Below are positions 1 through 5,134 of a DNA stretch of 7,496 bases, one piece after another. A program made the position numbers and the translations under genes. Below the pieces are notes generated by a model. That model was not told the origin of the DNA. It saw nothing but the letters and a program-made list of their open reading frames with translations, and ran no database searches. Within the stretch, counting starts at the first letter, position 1. Each line of letters begins with the position of its first letter. Source of the stretch: Geobacter sp. (GTDB lineage: Bacteria; Desulfobacterota; Desulfuromonadia; Geobacterales; Pseudopelobacteraceae); the NCBI GenBank assembly GCA_027346925.1, contig DAIERH010000110.1, forward strand, positions 1 through 7,496. The letters run 5' to 3'.

Positions 1-317
1 AGAATATCTATCCCCGCGAGATAGAGGAGTTCCTCTACACCCACCCCAAGGTTTCCGACGTGCAGGTCTACGGCGTGCCGGACCGCAAGTACGGCGAACA
101 GGTCATGGCCGCCATTGTGCTGAAAAAGGGAGTGGAAATGGGCGAGGAAGAGGTCAGGGAGTTCTGCCGGGACAAAATCGCCAACTACAAGATCCCCAAA
201 TACGTCAAGTTCGTGGACGGCTATCCCATGACCGCCAGCGGCAAAATCCAGAAGTTCAAGCTCAGGGAGATGGCCATCAAGGAGCTTCACCTGGAAGACG
301 CCGGGCCCACCGCGTAA
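1..317 (+). CDS. AMP-forming acyl-CoA synthetase, C-terminal fragment
   Basis: This is the last 104 codons of a gene whose start lies left of the window; the open frame runs from base 3 to a TAA at 315-317. The family activates a carboxylic acid with ATP to an acyl-adenylate and then transfers the acyl group to CoA. The fragment opens with NIYPREIEEFL, the hinge/A8 region that starts the mobile C-terminal domain. It continues with VYGVPDRKYGE and VREFCRDKIANYKIPK, and ends with the A10 motif TASGKIQK. The A10 lysine, codon 243-245, is the residue needed for adenylation in this family. The length after the hinge is normal, so the 3' end looks intact. Substrate cannot be told, because the acyl pocket lies in the missing N-terminal domain; a medium- or long-chain fatty acyl-CoA ligase is a reasonable guess. 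A GTG at 60 is an internal valine, not the start. No clear plus-strand terminator follows. Confidence 0.93.
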   Translation, partial: NIYPREIEEFLYTHPKVSDVQVYGVPDRKYGEQVMAAIVLKKGVEMGEEEVREFCRDKIANYKIPKYVKFVDGYPMTASGKIQKFKLREMAIKELHLEDAGPTA

Positions 318-456
318 GCTGGTGAAGCTTCTGCGCAATTTCGGCGTTTGCTCACGTAATCCGCTCGTGACTCAGCCTGGTTGGGATGGGACGAAACACC
401 GGAATCGTTGATCCAGAAACGATGATGCGGATCATCCGCGGAAAAGCGAATGACCG

Positions 457-492
457 AAAAAGGGGCATGGCCCGCTTTCGCAGGCCATACCC
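457..492 (-). terminator. Intrinsic terminator of the small minus-strand gene
   Basis: Read on the minus strand, arm GGGTATGGCCTGC (492-480) pairs with GCGGGCCATGCCC (475-463) over 13 positions, two of them G-U wobbles, closed by a GAAA tetraloop (479-476). One C and then five T (461-457) follow. This is a textbook rho-independent terminator. The wobbles fit only the minus-strand RNA: in the plus-strand RNA they become A-C mismatches, and no T-run follows. It sits 58 bases after the stop codon at 551-553 and is direct evidence that a minus-strand transcript ends here. Confidence 0.85.
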
Positions 493-550
493 GCATATAT
501 CACCACATCTTCATTTCGCTACACTGGACTGGACCTGGGTACCCCGCCCG

Positions 551-751
551 TCAATAGAGGCTGTCCGAATCTCCGCTCACATGGGGAAAAATCTCGTGGT
601 GCACCTCATGATCAAGGAGGGCGATCTTTCCACTGGTATCGCAGAGGTACTTGGTGCCCGTGTTCGTGTCATCGACCCGCAAGCAGTCGGCGCTCCATGT
701 CCTGCTGTCGCACCCTGCCGTCGCGGCCGTTTCCCGTTCATAGTACGCCAT
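551..751 (-). CDS. Small hypothetical protein, 66 aa
   Basis: I do not recognise this protein. It starts MAYYERETAATAGCDSRTW and ends HVSGDSDSLY. It is acidic and soluble-looking, with no signal peptide or membrane segment. Three cysteines (in AGCDS, SADCLRV and KYLCDT) and a histidine-rich stretch (DHEVHHEIF) could bind metal, but the spacing fits no motif I know. The chosen ATG (751-749) lies nine bases after a purine-rich GGGAAAGGGGG run (770-760) that can act as Shine-Dalgarno; GTG codons at 757 and 754 are in-frame alternatives. Support for a real gene is the complete unit around it: extended -10 promoter at 780-788, ribosome site, G/C-rich third codon positions and a strong terminator at 457-492. 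It converges on the acyl-CoA synthetase gene, and the terminator of ompW separates it from that gene. A regulatory RNA instead of a protein is the main alternative. Confidence 0.6.
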   Translation of the reverse strand: MAYYERETAATAGCDSRTWSADCLRVDDTNTGTKYLCDTSGKIALLDHEVHHEIFPHVSGDSDSLY

Positions 752-779
752 CACCACATCCCCCTTTCCCTTTTTTTAC

Positions 780-788
780 AGTATATCA
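780..788 (-). promoter_or_regulatory. Extended -10 promoter for the small gene
   Basis: On the minus strand the sequence TGATATACT gives a TATACT hexamer (785-780, five of six matches to TATAAT) preceded by the TGn extension. No good -35 is seen at the right distance, which is tolerated in extended -10 promoters. Transcription would begin near 773, leaving a leader of about 20 bases that holds only the Shine-Dalgarno. The position between the ompW terminator and the small gene fits well. Confidence 0.55.
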
Positions 789-837
789 CGGGAGACGAAA
801 CAAAAGTCGCCGGAGTGACAGAACAGGGGCGGTACTG

Positions 838-880
838 AAAAGCAAAACGGGACACCGCTCAGTGGCGGTATCCCGTTTTG
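838..880 (-). terminator. Intrinsic terminator of the ompW-family gene
   Basis: Arms CAAAACGGGACACCGC (843-858) and GCGGTATCCCGTTTTG (865-880) pair over 16 positions with a single mismatch in the plus strand, which is a G-U wobble in the minus-strand RNA. The loop is six bases. On the minus strand the stem runs straight into CTTTTC (842-837). It begins 25 bases after the ompW stop. The symmetrical A/T flanks could give some activity in the plus direction too. Confidence 0.82.
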
Positions 881-905
881 TTGCGAACCACGACAAACTA
901 CCCGA

Positions 906-1517
906 TCAGAAACGATACCCAACCCCGAAACCGAAAAGATTTGGATTGAGGGCAAGGTCATATTTTGCGCCGCCGATTTTGACCTTGGTATCGGCATTGA
1001 TGTATTTATAGTCGATGTTGAAATAGAGATTGTCCTTGATCTTGATATCCGCGCCACCCTGGGCCGCCCACCCCACACTGTTGTCGATGCTGAACGTTTT
1101 ATCGCCATTCAGCCTGGAATTAAAGGGAAACGTTACGTTTAAGCCGAAACCAACGTAGGGGCTGACAAGCTCGCCAGCGAGCGGGTGGTATTTTACCGTC
1201 AAGGTGGGAGGGAGCAGCCAGGTCGAACCCTGAAACGAGCCATTGAGCTTGATGTCGTTCCTGGTTACCCCGGCTATCAGCTCCGTGGACACATTCTTGA
1301 GGAAAAAGTATTCCAGGTCGAGTTCGGGGATGATGTCGTCACTGACCTTGGCATTTGCCCCGCTGAGTTTGTCGTCGAACGATTCGTTGGGCTTGACATA
1401 GATCGCCCTGACGCGCACACCGAACTGCTTGTAATCATCTTCAGCTTTGACCACAGAAGCCATACCGAGGATCAGGACCAGCACCAGGCCTACGGCACCA
1501 CGTACACGTTTCATCAT
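906..1517 (-). CDS. ompW: OmpW-family outer membrane beta-barrel protein
   Basis: This is a 203-residue precursor of a small eight-stranded outer-membrane barrel of the OmpW family, thought to carry small hydrophobic molecules across the outer membrane. Residues 1-25 form a signal peptide: MMKR, a hydrophobic core rich in V and L, then VVKA before EDD, giving a mature protein of about 178 residues. The stretch LPPTLTVKYHPL followed by SPYVGFGLNVTF is the family's hallmark, and STELIAGVT is also typical. The chain ends GFGVGYRF with a terminal phenylalanine, the usual BAM assembly signal. The start at 1517 was chosen because AAGGAG (1531-1526) lies eight bases upstream and the signal peptide begins there; a second ATG follows at 1514. 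An in-frame extension to 1580 runs through the leader dyad and is unlikely. Length is close to E. coli OmpW (about 212). It is flanked by its own promoter and terminator, so it looks monocistronic. The true ligand is unknown. Confidence 0.9.
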   Translation of the reverse strand: MMKRVRGAVGLVLVLILGMASVVKAEDDYKQFGVRVRAIYVKPNESFDDKLSGANAKVSDDIIPELDLEYFFLKNVSTELIAGVTRNDIKLNGSFQGSTWLLPPTLTVKYHPLAGELVSPYVGFGLNVTFPFNSRLNGDKTFSIDNSVGWAAQGGADIKIKDNLYFNIDYKYINADTKVKIGGAKYDLALNPNLFGFGVGYRF

Positions 1518-1543
1518 GTTCTCTTCTCCTTGCATTGGATTAT

Positions 1544-1561
1544 TTGAGAGTTCCCTCTCAA
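1544..1561 (-). promoter_or_regulatory. Perfect dyad in the ompW leader
   Basis: TTGAGAG (1544-1550) and CTCTCAA (1555-1561) are exact complements around a four-base spacer. In the transcript this would be a 7-bp hairpin with a GGAA loop. It lies 12 bases upstream of the Shine-Dalgarno and about 40 bases inside the predicted mRNA. It could stabilise the message, be a target for a small RNA or protein, or be a DNA operator. No T-run follows, so it is not a terminator. Confidence 0.5.
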
Positions 1562-1608
1562 CAGAATGACATGTGGTCAAAAATGGTCTTTTAGATGTTT
1601 TTTGTCTT

Positions 1609-1637
1609 CTTATTGCTGATTTTTTGACTTATGTCAA
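1609..1637 (-). promoter_or_regulatory. Candidate ompW promoter
   Basis: On the minus strand a perfect -35 box TTGACA (1637-1632) is followed after exactly 17 bases by AATAAG (1614-1609), four of six matches to the -10 consensus. The region is AT-rich and lies directly upstream of ompW, giving a leader of about 85 bases. The -10 is weak enough that activation by a regulator is plausible. Confidence 0.55.
1624..1637. promoter_or_regulatory. FNR/CRP-like dyad overlapping the ompW -35 box
   Basis: TTGAC-TTAT-GTCAA is a perfect 5-4-5 inverted repeat with the layout of CRP/FNR-family operators (E. coli FNR: TTGAT-N4-ATCAA). One half-site is the -35 hexamer itself. Its centre would be near -28 of the predicted start, a position more typical of repression than of activation. 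In enterobacteria ompW is under FNR control, so redox control here is reasonable, but the link is by analogy and the cognate regulator is not in the window. Confidence 0.45.
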
Positions 1638-1669
1638 GAAATTTGATTTTGATGGTAATAAAATTTGAC

Positions 1670-1707
1670 AAAAAAACGGGACGCCGCCTTCTGGCAGCGT
1701 CCCGTTT
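1670..1707 (-). terminator. Intrinsic terminator of the kdsB-pyrG-kdsA unit
   Basis: Arms AAACGGGACGCCGCC (1674-1688) and GGCAGCGTCCCGTTT (1693-1707) pair over 15 positions with one internal mismatch and a four-base loop. On the minus strand the hairpin ends in seven consecutive T (1676-1670). It begins 32 bases after the kdsA stop codon. This is a strong terminator and marks the end of the operon. Confidence 0.9.
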
Positions 1708-1739
1708 GGGGGTGTGTTAAACGAAAATGTTCTCTGGAG

Positions 1740-2558
1740 CTATCGTATGGCCGCGTCAACCGCCTTGAGGGTCTTGAGAAGTCCCGGCAGTTCACTGAGG
1801 GGAATGGAGTTGGGGCCGTCGCAGAGGGCCTTGTCCGGGTCTTCGTGGACCTCCATGAAGATACCGTCGATCCCCGTGGCAACGGCCGCGCGGGAGAGGT
1901 ATTCCACGAACTCCCGCTGGCCGCCGGAACTCTCGCCCTGCCCTCCGGGAAGCTGTACGCTGTGGGTGGCGTCGAATACCACGGGATAGCCGCTGGAGCG
2001 CATGACCGGAAAACTGCGCATATCCACCACCAGATTGTTGTAGCCGAAGGAAACGCCCCGCTCGGTAAGGATGATGTTCTCGTTGCCGCTGGCCGCCGCC
2101 TTGGCGGCCACGTTCTTCATATCCCAGGGCGCCAGGAACTGCCCTTTCTTGATGTTGATCACCCGTCCGCTCTTGGCGGCCGCCACCACCAGGTCGGTCT
2201 GACGGCAGAGGAAGGCGGGAATCTGGAGTACATCCAATACCTCGGCCGCAGGGGCGATCTGCTCGATGGAATGAATATCGGAGAGCACCGGCAGGCCGAG
2301 CGATTCCTTGACCTTGGCCAGAATCCGTACCCCCTCTTTCATGCCCGGCCCGCGGAACGAGCCGATGGAGGTGCGGTTGGCCTTGTCGTAGGACGCCTTG
2401 AAAATCAGGGGGATGGAAAGACCGTTGCAAATAGTCAACAGCCGTTCGGCATGGCGCAGGGTTGCCGCTTCCGATTCGATGACGCACGGCCCCGCAATCA
2501 GCACCAGCGGTCGCCCACCACCGATCTTGATTCCTCCGAAGACTATTTCACGGGTCAT
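1740..2558 (-). CDS. kdsA: KDO-8-phosphate synthase (metal-dependent class)
   Basis: The 272-residue cytoplasmic enzyme condenses phosphoenolpyruvate with arabinose-5-phosphate to form 3-deoxy-manno-octulosonate-8-phosphate, the committed step to KDO. It is a single DAHP-synthase-type TIM barrel of usual length. Motifs seen: LIAGPCVIES (20-29), FKASYDKANRTS (53-64) and SFRGPGM (67-73) for PEP/sugar binding, INIKKGQFLAPWDM (134-147), FDATHSVQ (195-202) and FMEVHEDP (234-241). Cys25 sits where metal-dependent enzymes such as that of Aquifex have cysteine and the metal-independent E. coli enzyme has asparagine. His199, Glu236 and Asp247 are the likely remaining metal ligands. The ATG at 2558 lies three bases after the pyrG stop, with GAGG inside the last codons of pyrG as ribosome site, so translation is probably coupled. 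A DAHP synthase is excluded by the KANRTS and DGPN motifs and by the context. Confidence 0.96.
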   Translation of the reverse strand: MTREIVFGGIKIGGGRPLVLIAGPCVIESEAATLRHAERLLTICNGLSIPLIFKASYDKANRTSIGSFRGPGMKEGVRILAKVKESLGLPVLSDIHSIEQIAPAAEVLDVLQIPAFLCRQTDLVVAAAKSGRVINIKKGQFLAPWDMKNVAAKAAASGNENIILTERGVSFGYNNLVVDMRSFPVMRSSGYPVVFDATHSVQLPGGQGESSGGQREFVEYLSRAAVATGIDGIFMEVHEDPDKALCDGPNSIPLSELPGLLKTLKAVDAAIR

Positions 2559-2561
2559 GGT

Positions 2562-4175
2562 CTACCTCGCAGTACGGTTGCGGTGGGCCAAAGCCGCGCC
2601 CACAAAGGCCCGGAAGAGCGGATGGGGAACCAGCGGTTTGGACTTGAACTCGGGGTGAAACTGGCACCCCAGGAACCAGGGGTGATCGGGGAGTTCCACC
2701 ACCTCGACCAGATCCTTTTCCGTGTAGATCCCCGAGAGTACCAGTCCATTTTGGGTGAGGAGATCGCGGTACTTGTTGTTGAATTCGTAGCGGTGCCGAT
2801 GCCGTTCTGATATCTCGGTGGCATTGTAGGCGGCGTGAGCCAGTGACCCCTTGCCGAGCAGGCAGGGATAGGCCCCCAGGCGCATGGTTCCCCCCTTCTT
2901 GTTGACCGACTTCTGTTCCTCCATCAGGTGGATCACCGGGGCGCCGCAATCGGGTTTGAATTCGCTGGAACAGGCCTCGGCCAGCCCACAGACGTTGCGG
3001 GCAAACTCCACCACCGCCATCTGCATGCCGAGGCAGATGCCGAAGAACGGGACCTTGGCGGTACGCGCATGCTCGATGGCGCGGATCTTCCCCTCCGTGC
3101 CGCGCTCGCCGAAACCGCCCGGAACGAGGATCGCGTCCACATCGTCCAGATGCCCCTCGATGCCGTCGCGCTCGATTTTTTCCGAATCCAGGTATTTGAG
3201 ATAGACACGGCAGTCGTTGGCAATGCCGCCGTGGGTCAGGGCCTCGGCCAGGGACTTGTACGACTCGGTCAGATCGACGTACTTGCCGACAATGGCGATG
3301 CGCACCTCACCGTGGCTGGGGTGGCGCAGTTTTTCCACCACATCCTGCCAGTGGGTCAGGTCGGGAGCCTTGGTCCAGATGTTGAGCTTATCGACCACCT
3401 GCTCGTCCAGCCGCTCCTTGTTCAGGGCCATGGGCACGGCATAGATGTGTTCCGAGTCCACCACCTGGATGACATCCTTTTCCTCCACGTTACAGAACAG
3501 ACCGATCTTCTTCTTCATGTCGTCGGGCAGTTCGCGGTCGCAGCGACAGAGCAGGATATCGGGCTGGATGCCTATCTTGCGCAGCTCCATGACCGAGTGC
3601 TGGGTCGGCTTGGTCTTCAACTCGCCCGCGGTGCGGATGTAGGGCACCAGCGTCACGTGAATGTAGAGGGTGTTGCCCGGCCCCCGGTCATGGCGGAACT
3701 GGCGGATGGCCTCCAGGAAGGGGAGCGACTCGATGTCCCCCACCGTGCCCCCCACCTCGATGATCGCCACATCGGCGCCCTTGGCGTTTTCCAGGATCTT
3801 GTCCTTGATCTCGTCGGTGATGTGGGGGATCACTTGCACCGTGCCCCCCAGGTAGTCACCGCGCCGCTCCTTGTCGATGACCGAGAAATAGACCTGGCCG
3901 GTGGTGAAATTGCTCTTCTTGGAAAGCCGGGCGCTGGTGTAACGCTCGTAGTGCCCCAGGTCCAGGTCGGTCTCGGCGCCGTCGTCGGTCACGAAGACCT
4001 CGCCGTGCTGAAAGGGGGACATGGTGCCGGGATCGACATTGATGTAAGGGTCCAGTTTCTGCATGGTCACCCGCAGCCCGCGGGCCTCGAGCAAAGCACC
4101 CAGCGAGGCCGCCGCCAGCCCTTTGCCGATGGAGGACACAACCCCGCCGGTGATGAAGATGAATTTGGTTTTCAT
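2562..4175 (-). CDS. pyrG: CTP synthase (glutamine-hydrolysing)
   Basis: The 537-residue protein converts UTP to CTP using ATP and the ammonia of glutamine, the last step of pyrimidine nucleotide synthesis. Residues 1-267 form the synthetase domain: P-loop region GGVVSSIGKG (10-19), LDPYINVDPGTMSPFQHGEV (41-60), then TDLDLGHYER with Asp72, and IIEVGGTVGDIES with Glu140, the two magnesium ligands. A class-I glutamine amidotransferase domain follows (about 291-530) with oxyanion region VPGGFGERG, nucleophile Cys381 in GICLGMQ, and His507/Glu509 in FHPEF. Everything needed for catalysis is present and the length is normal (545 in E. coli). AGGAG (4188-4184) lies eight bases before the ATG. It sits 32 bases after kdsB and three before kdsA. 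CTP is the co-substrate of KdsB, so the arrangement couples nucleotide supply to KDO activation. Long plus-strand open frames opposite this gene are antisense shadows. Confidence 0.98.
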   Translation of the reverse strand: MKTKFIFITGGVVSSIGKGLAAASLGALLEARGLRVTMQKLDPYINVDPGTMSPFQHGEVFVTDDGAETDLDLGHYERYTSARLSKKSNFTTGQVYFSVIDKERRGDYLGGTVQVIPHITDEIKDKILENAKGADVAIIEVGGTVGDIESLPFLEAIRQFRHDRGPGNTLYIHVTLVPYIRTAGELKTKPTQHSVMELRKIGIQPDILLCRCDRELPDDMKKKIGLFCNVEEKDVIQVVDSEHIYAVPMALNKERLDEQVVDKLNIWTKAPDLTHWQDVVEKLRHPSHGEVRIAIVGKYVDLTESYKSLAEALTHGGIANDCRVYLKYLDSEKIERDGIEGHLDDVDAILVPGGFGERGTEGKIRAIEHARTAKVPFFGICLGMQMAVVEFARNVCGLAEACSSEFKPDCGAPVIHLMEEQKSVNKKGGTMRLGAYPCLLGKGSLAHAAYNATEISERHRHRYEFNNKYRDLLTQNGLVLSGIYTEKDLVEVVELPDHPWFLGCQFHPEFKSKPLVPHPLFRAFVGAALAHRNRTAR

Positions 4176-4207
4176 ACCGATTACTCCTGTAGGAAGGAAA
4201 AAATTGC

Positions 4208-4969
4208 TTATTGCAGTTGTTTGAAGCGTTCCTTGGCTTTGGCCAGGTCATCGGGCGTATCAACGCCGATGGATTCGAACTCGGTCTCCACGACCCGGAT
4301 CGCCACGCCGTTCTCCAGCGCCCGCAACTGTTCCAGTTTCTCGGACACCTCCAGAAAGGTCGGTGACATGGCGCTAAACTCGATCAGGAAGTCCTTACGG
4401 TAGACATAGAGCCCCACATGTTTGTAACAGAGCAGTTTACCGCTGGAAAAAGATTCGTCCTTGAGGTCCGTCCACTTGTCACGAAAGAACGGCAGCGGAG
4501 AACGGGAGAAATAGAGGGCATTGTTGTCCCGGTCGGTGACCACTTTAACCGCGTTGGGGCTGAGAAAATCGTGCAGGCACCTGATGCGCGTCTTCAGGGT
4601 TCCCATCCTGAGGCCGGGATCGTCAAGAAACGGACGTATGGCCTGGTCGATCATGTCCGGCTCGATCAGTGGTTCATCCCCCTGGACGTTGACGATGATG
4701 TCGGCGTCAAGCCCGACGGCGACCTCTGCCAGACGGTCGGTCCCGGTCTCGTGCTCGGCCCGCGTCATGCGGCAGTCGCCGCCGAAGCCGGTCACCACCT
4801 GCTGGATGCGTTCGTCGTCCGTGGCCACGATGACGTGATCGACCAGGCTCGCGCGGGCCGTCCGCTCGTACACGTGCTGGATCATCGGCTTGGTGCCGAT
4901 CTCGGCCAGTGCCTTGCCCGGAAAACGCGTGGAGGCGTAACGGGCGGGGATAACTGCTGTGATGTTCAT
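4208..4969 (-). CDS. kdsB: CMP-KDO synthetase (KDO cytidylyltransferase)
   Basis: The 253-residue cytoplasmic enzyme transfers CMP from CTP to KDO, giving CMP-KDO for the KDO transferase acting on lipid A. It is a nucleotidyltransferase with a Rossmann-like fold. Seen: IPARYASTRFPGKAL (7-21), the CTP-binding loop; VIVATDDERI (46-55); ETGTDRLAEV (74-83); NVQGDEPLIEP (94-104) with magnesium ligand Asp98; NAVKVVTD (139-146); ALYFSRSPLPF (151-161); HVGLYVYRKDFL (184-195); and SIGVDTPDDL (233-242) with Asp237, the second magnesium ligand. Length matches the family (about 248). The start is fixed by the near-N-terminal CTP loop. The Shine-Dalgarno is poor: AGGTT (4983-4979) is the best match. First gene of the kdsB-pyrG-kdsA unit. 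It could also accept 8-amino-KDO as in Shewanella, but nothing here points that way. Confidence 0.97.
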   Translation of the reverse strand: MNITAVIPARYASTRFPGKALAEIGTKPMIQHVYERTARASLVDHVIVATDDERIQQVVTGFGGDCRMTRAEHETGTDRLAEVAVGLDADIIVNVQGDEPLIEPDMIDQAIRPFLDDPGLRMGTLKTRIRCLHDFLSPNAVKVVTDRDNNALYFSRSPLPFFRDKWTDLKDESFSSGKLLCYKHVGLYVYRKDFLIEFSAMSPTFLEVSEKLEQLRALENGVAIRVVETEFESIGVDTPDDLAKAKERFKQLQ

Positions 4970-5025
4970 CCGGGCTGTAACCTATGAAAGAGGTGTGTGA
5001 TGCGTACGCCTGCTTTGGATTGTCC

Positions 5026-5052
5026 TGCGGTAGGACGTGTTAAGCTACCGCA
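5026..5052. promoter_or_regulatory. 8-bp dyad at the candidate kdsB promoter
   Basis: TGCGGTAG (5026-5033) and CTACCGCA (5045-5052) are exact complements separated by 11 bases. One arm covers most of the candidate -10 box of kdsB. A smaller overlapping dyad, GTCCT-GCGGT-AGGAC, occupies 5022-5036. Neither is followed by a T-run in either direction, so an operator or a 5' leader structure fits better than a terminator. No regulator can be named. Confidence 0.35.
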
Positions 5053-5070
5053 AAAGCGGGGGGGTGTCAA
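5042..5070 (-). promoter_or_regulatory. Candidate promoter of kdsB-pyrG-kdsA
   Basis: On the minus strand a perfect -35 box TTGACA (5070-5065) is followed after 17 bases by TAGCTT (5047-5042), three of six matches to TATAAT including the first two bases and the last. The predicted start near 5035 leaves a leader of about 65 bases before kdsB. The spacer is unusually C-rich (seven C). It is the best sigma-70-like match in the gap, but the -10 is weak. Confidence 0.4.
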
Positions 5071-5089
5071 GGAGGGAAACGGAACAGAA

Positions 5090-5115
5090 GGGGGACGGAG
5101 ACATGCCTGTCCCTT
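5090..5115. repeat. Imperfect GGGAC/GTCCC hairpin, possible dispersed repeat
   Basis: GGGAC (5092-5096) pairs with GTCCC (5109-5113). Two inner G-C pairs (5097-5098 with 5106-5107) extend it past one bulged T, and two outer G-T wobbles are possible (5090-5091 with 5114-5115). The loop is AGACATG. It starts 20 bases after the EAL-HDOD stop codon. A pyrimidine-rich stretch but no real T-run follows on the minus strand, so termination would be weak. The shape, with one half reading GGGACAGGC, resembles short REP-like intergenic repeats. Only one copy is in the window, so the repeat assignment is an inference. Confidence 0.4.
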
Positions 5116-5134
5116 GCCCATGGAGGCGCACCCC

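Noticed and set aside
404..439. Two small dyads, ATCGTT/AACGAT and GCGGA/TCCGC, after the acyl-CoA synthetase gene
   Set aside because: Stems of 5-6 bp without a T-run in the plus direction; too weak to call a terminator or operator.
386..838. Plus-strand open frame of 150 codons in the left intergenic region
   Set aside because: It runs through the minus-strand terminator and the small minus-strand gene, with low-complexity R/P/H-rich translation and no ribosome site.
1518..1580. N-terminal extension of OmpW to an upstream start
   Set aside because: It would place 21 residues before a clean signal peptide, while a good Shine-Dalgarno fits the ATG at 1517.
1665..2810. Plus-strand open frame (381 codons) opposite kdsA and the end of pyrG
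   Set aside because: It begins inside the kdsA terminator and mirrors kdsA codons; no ribosome site or domain.
2928..4403. Long plus-strand open frame (491 codons) opposite pyrG and kdsB
   Set aside because: It is antisense to two well-conserved enzymes, has a composition dictated by their codon bias, and has no recognisable domain.
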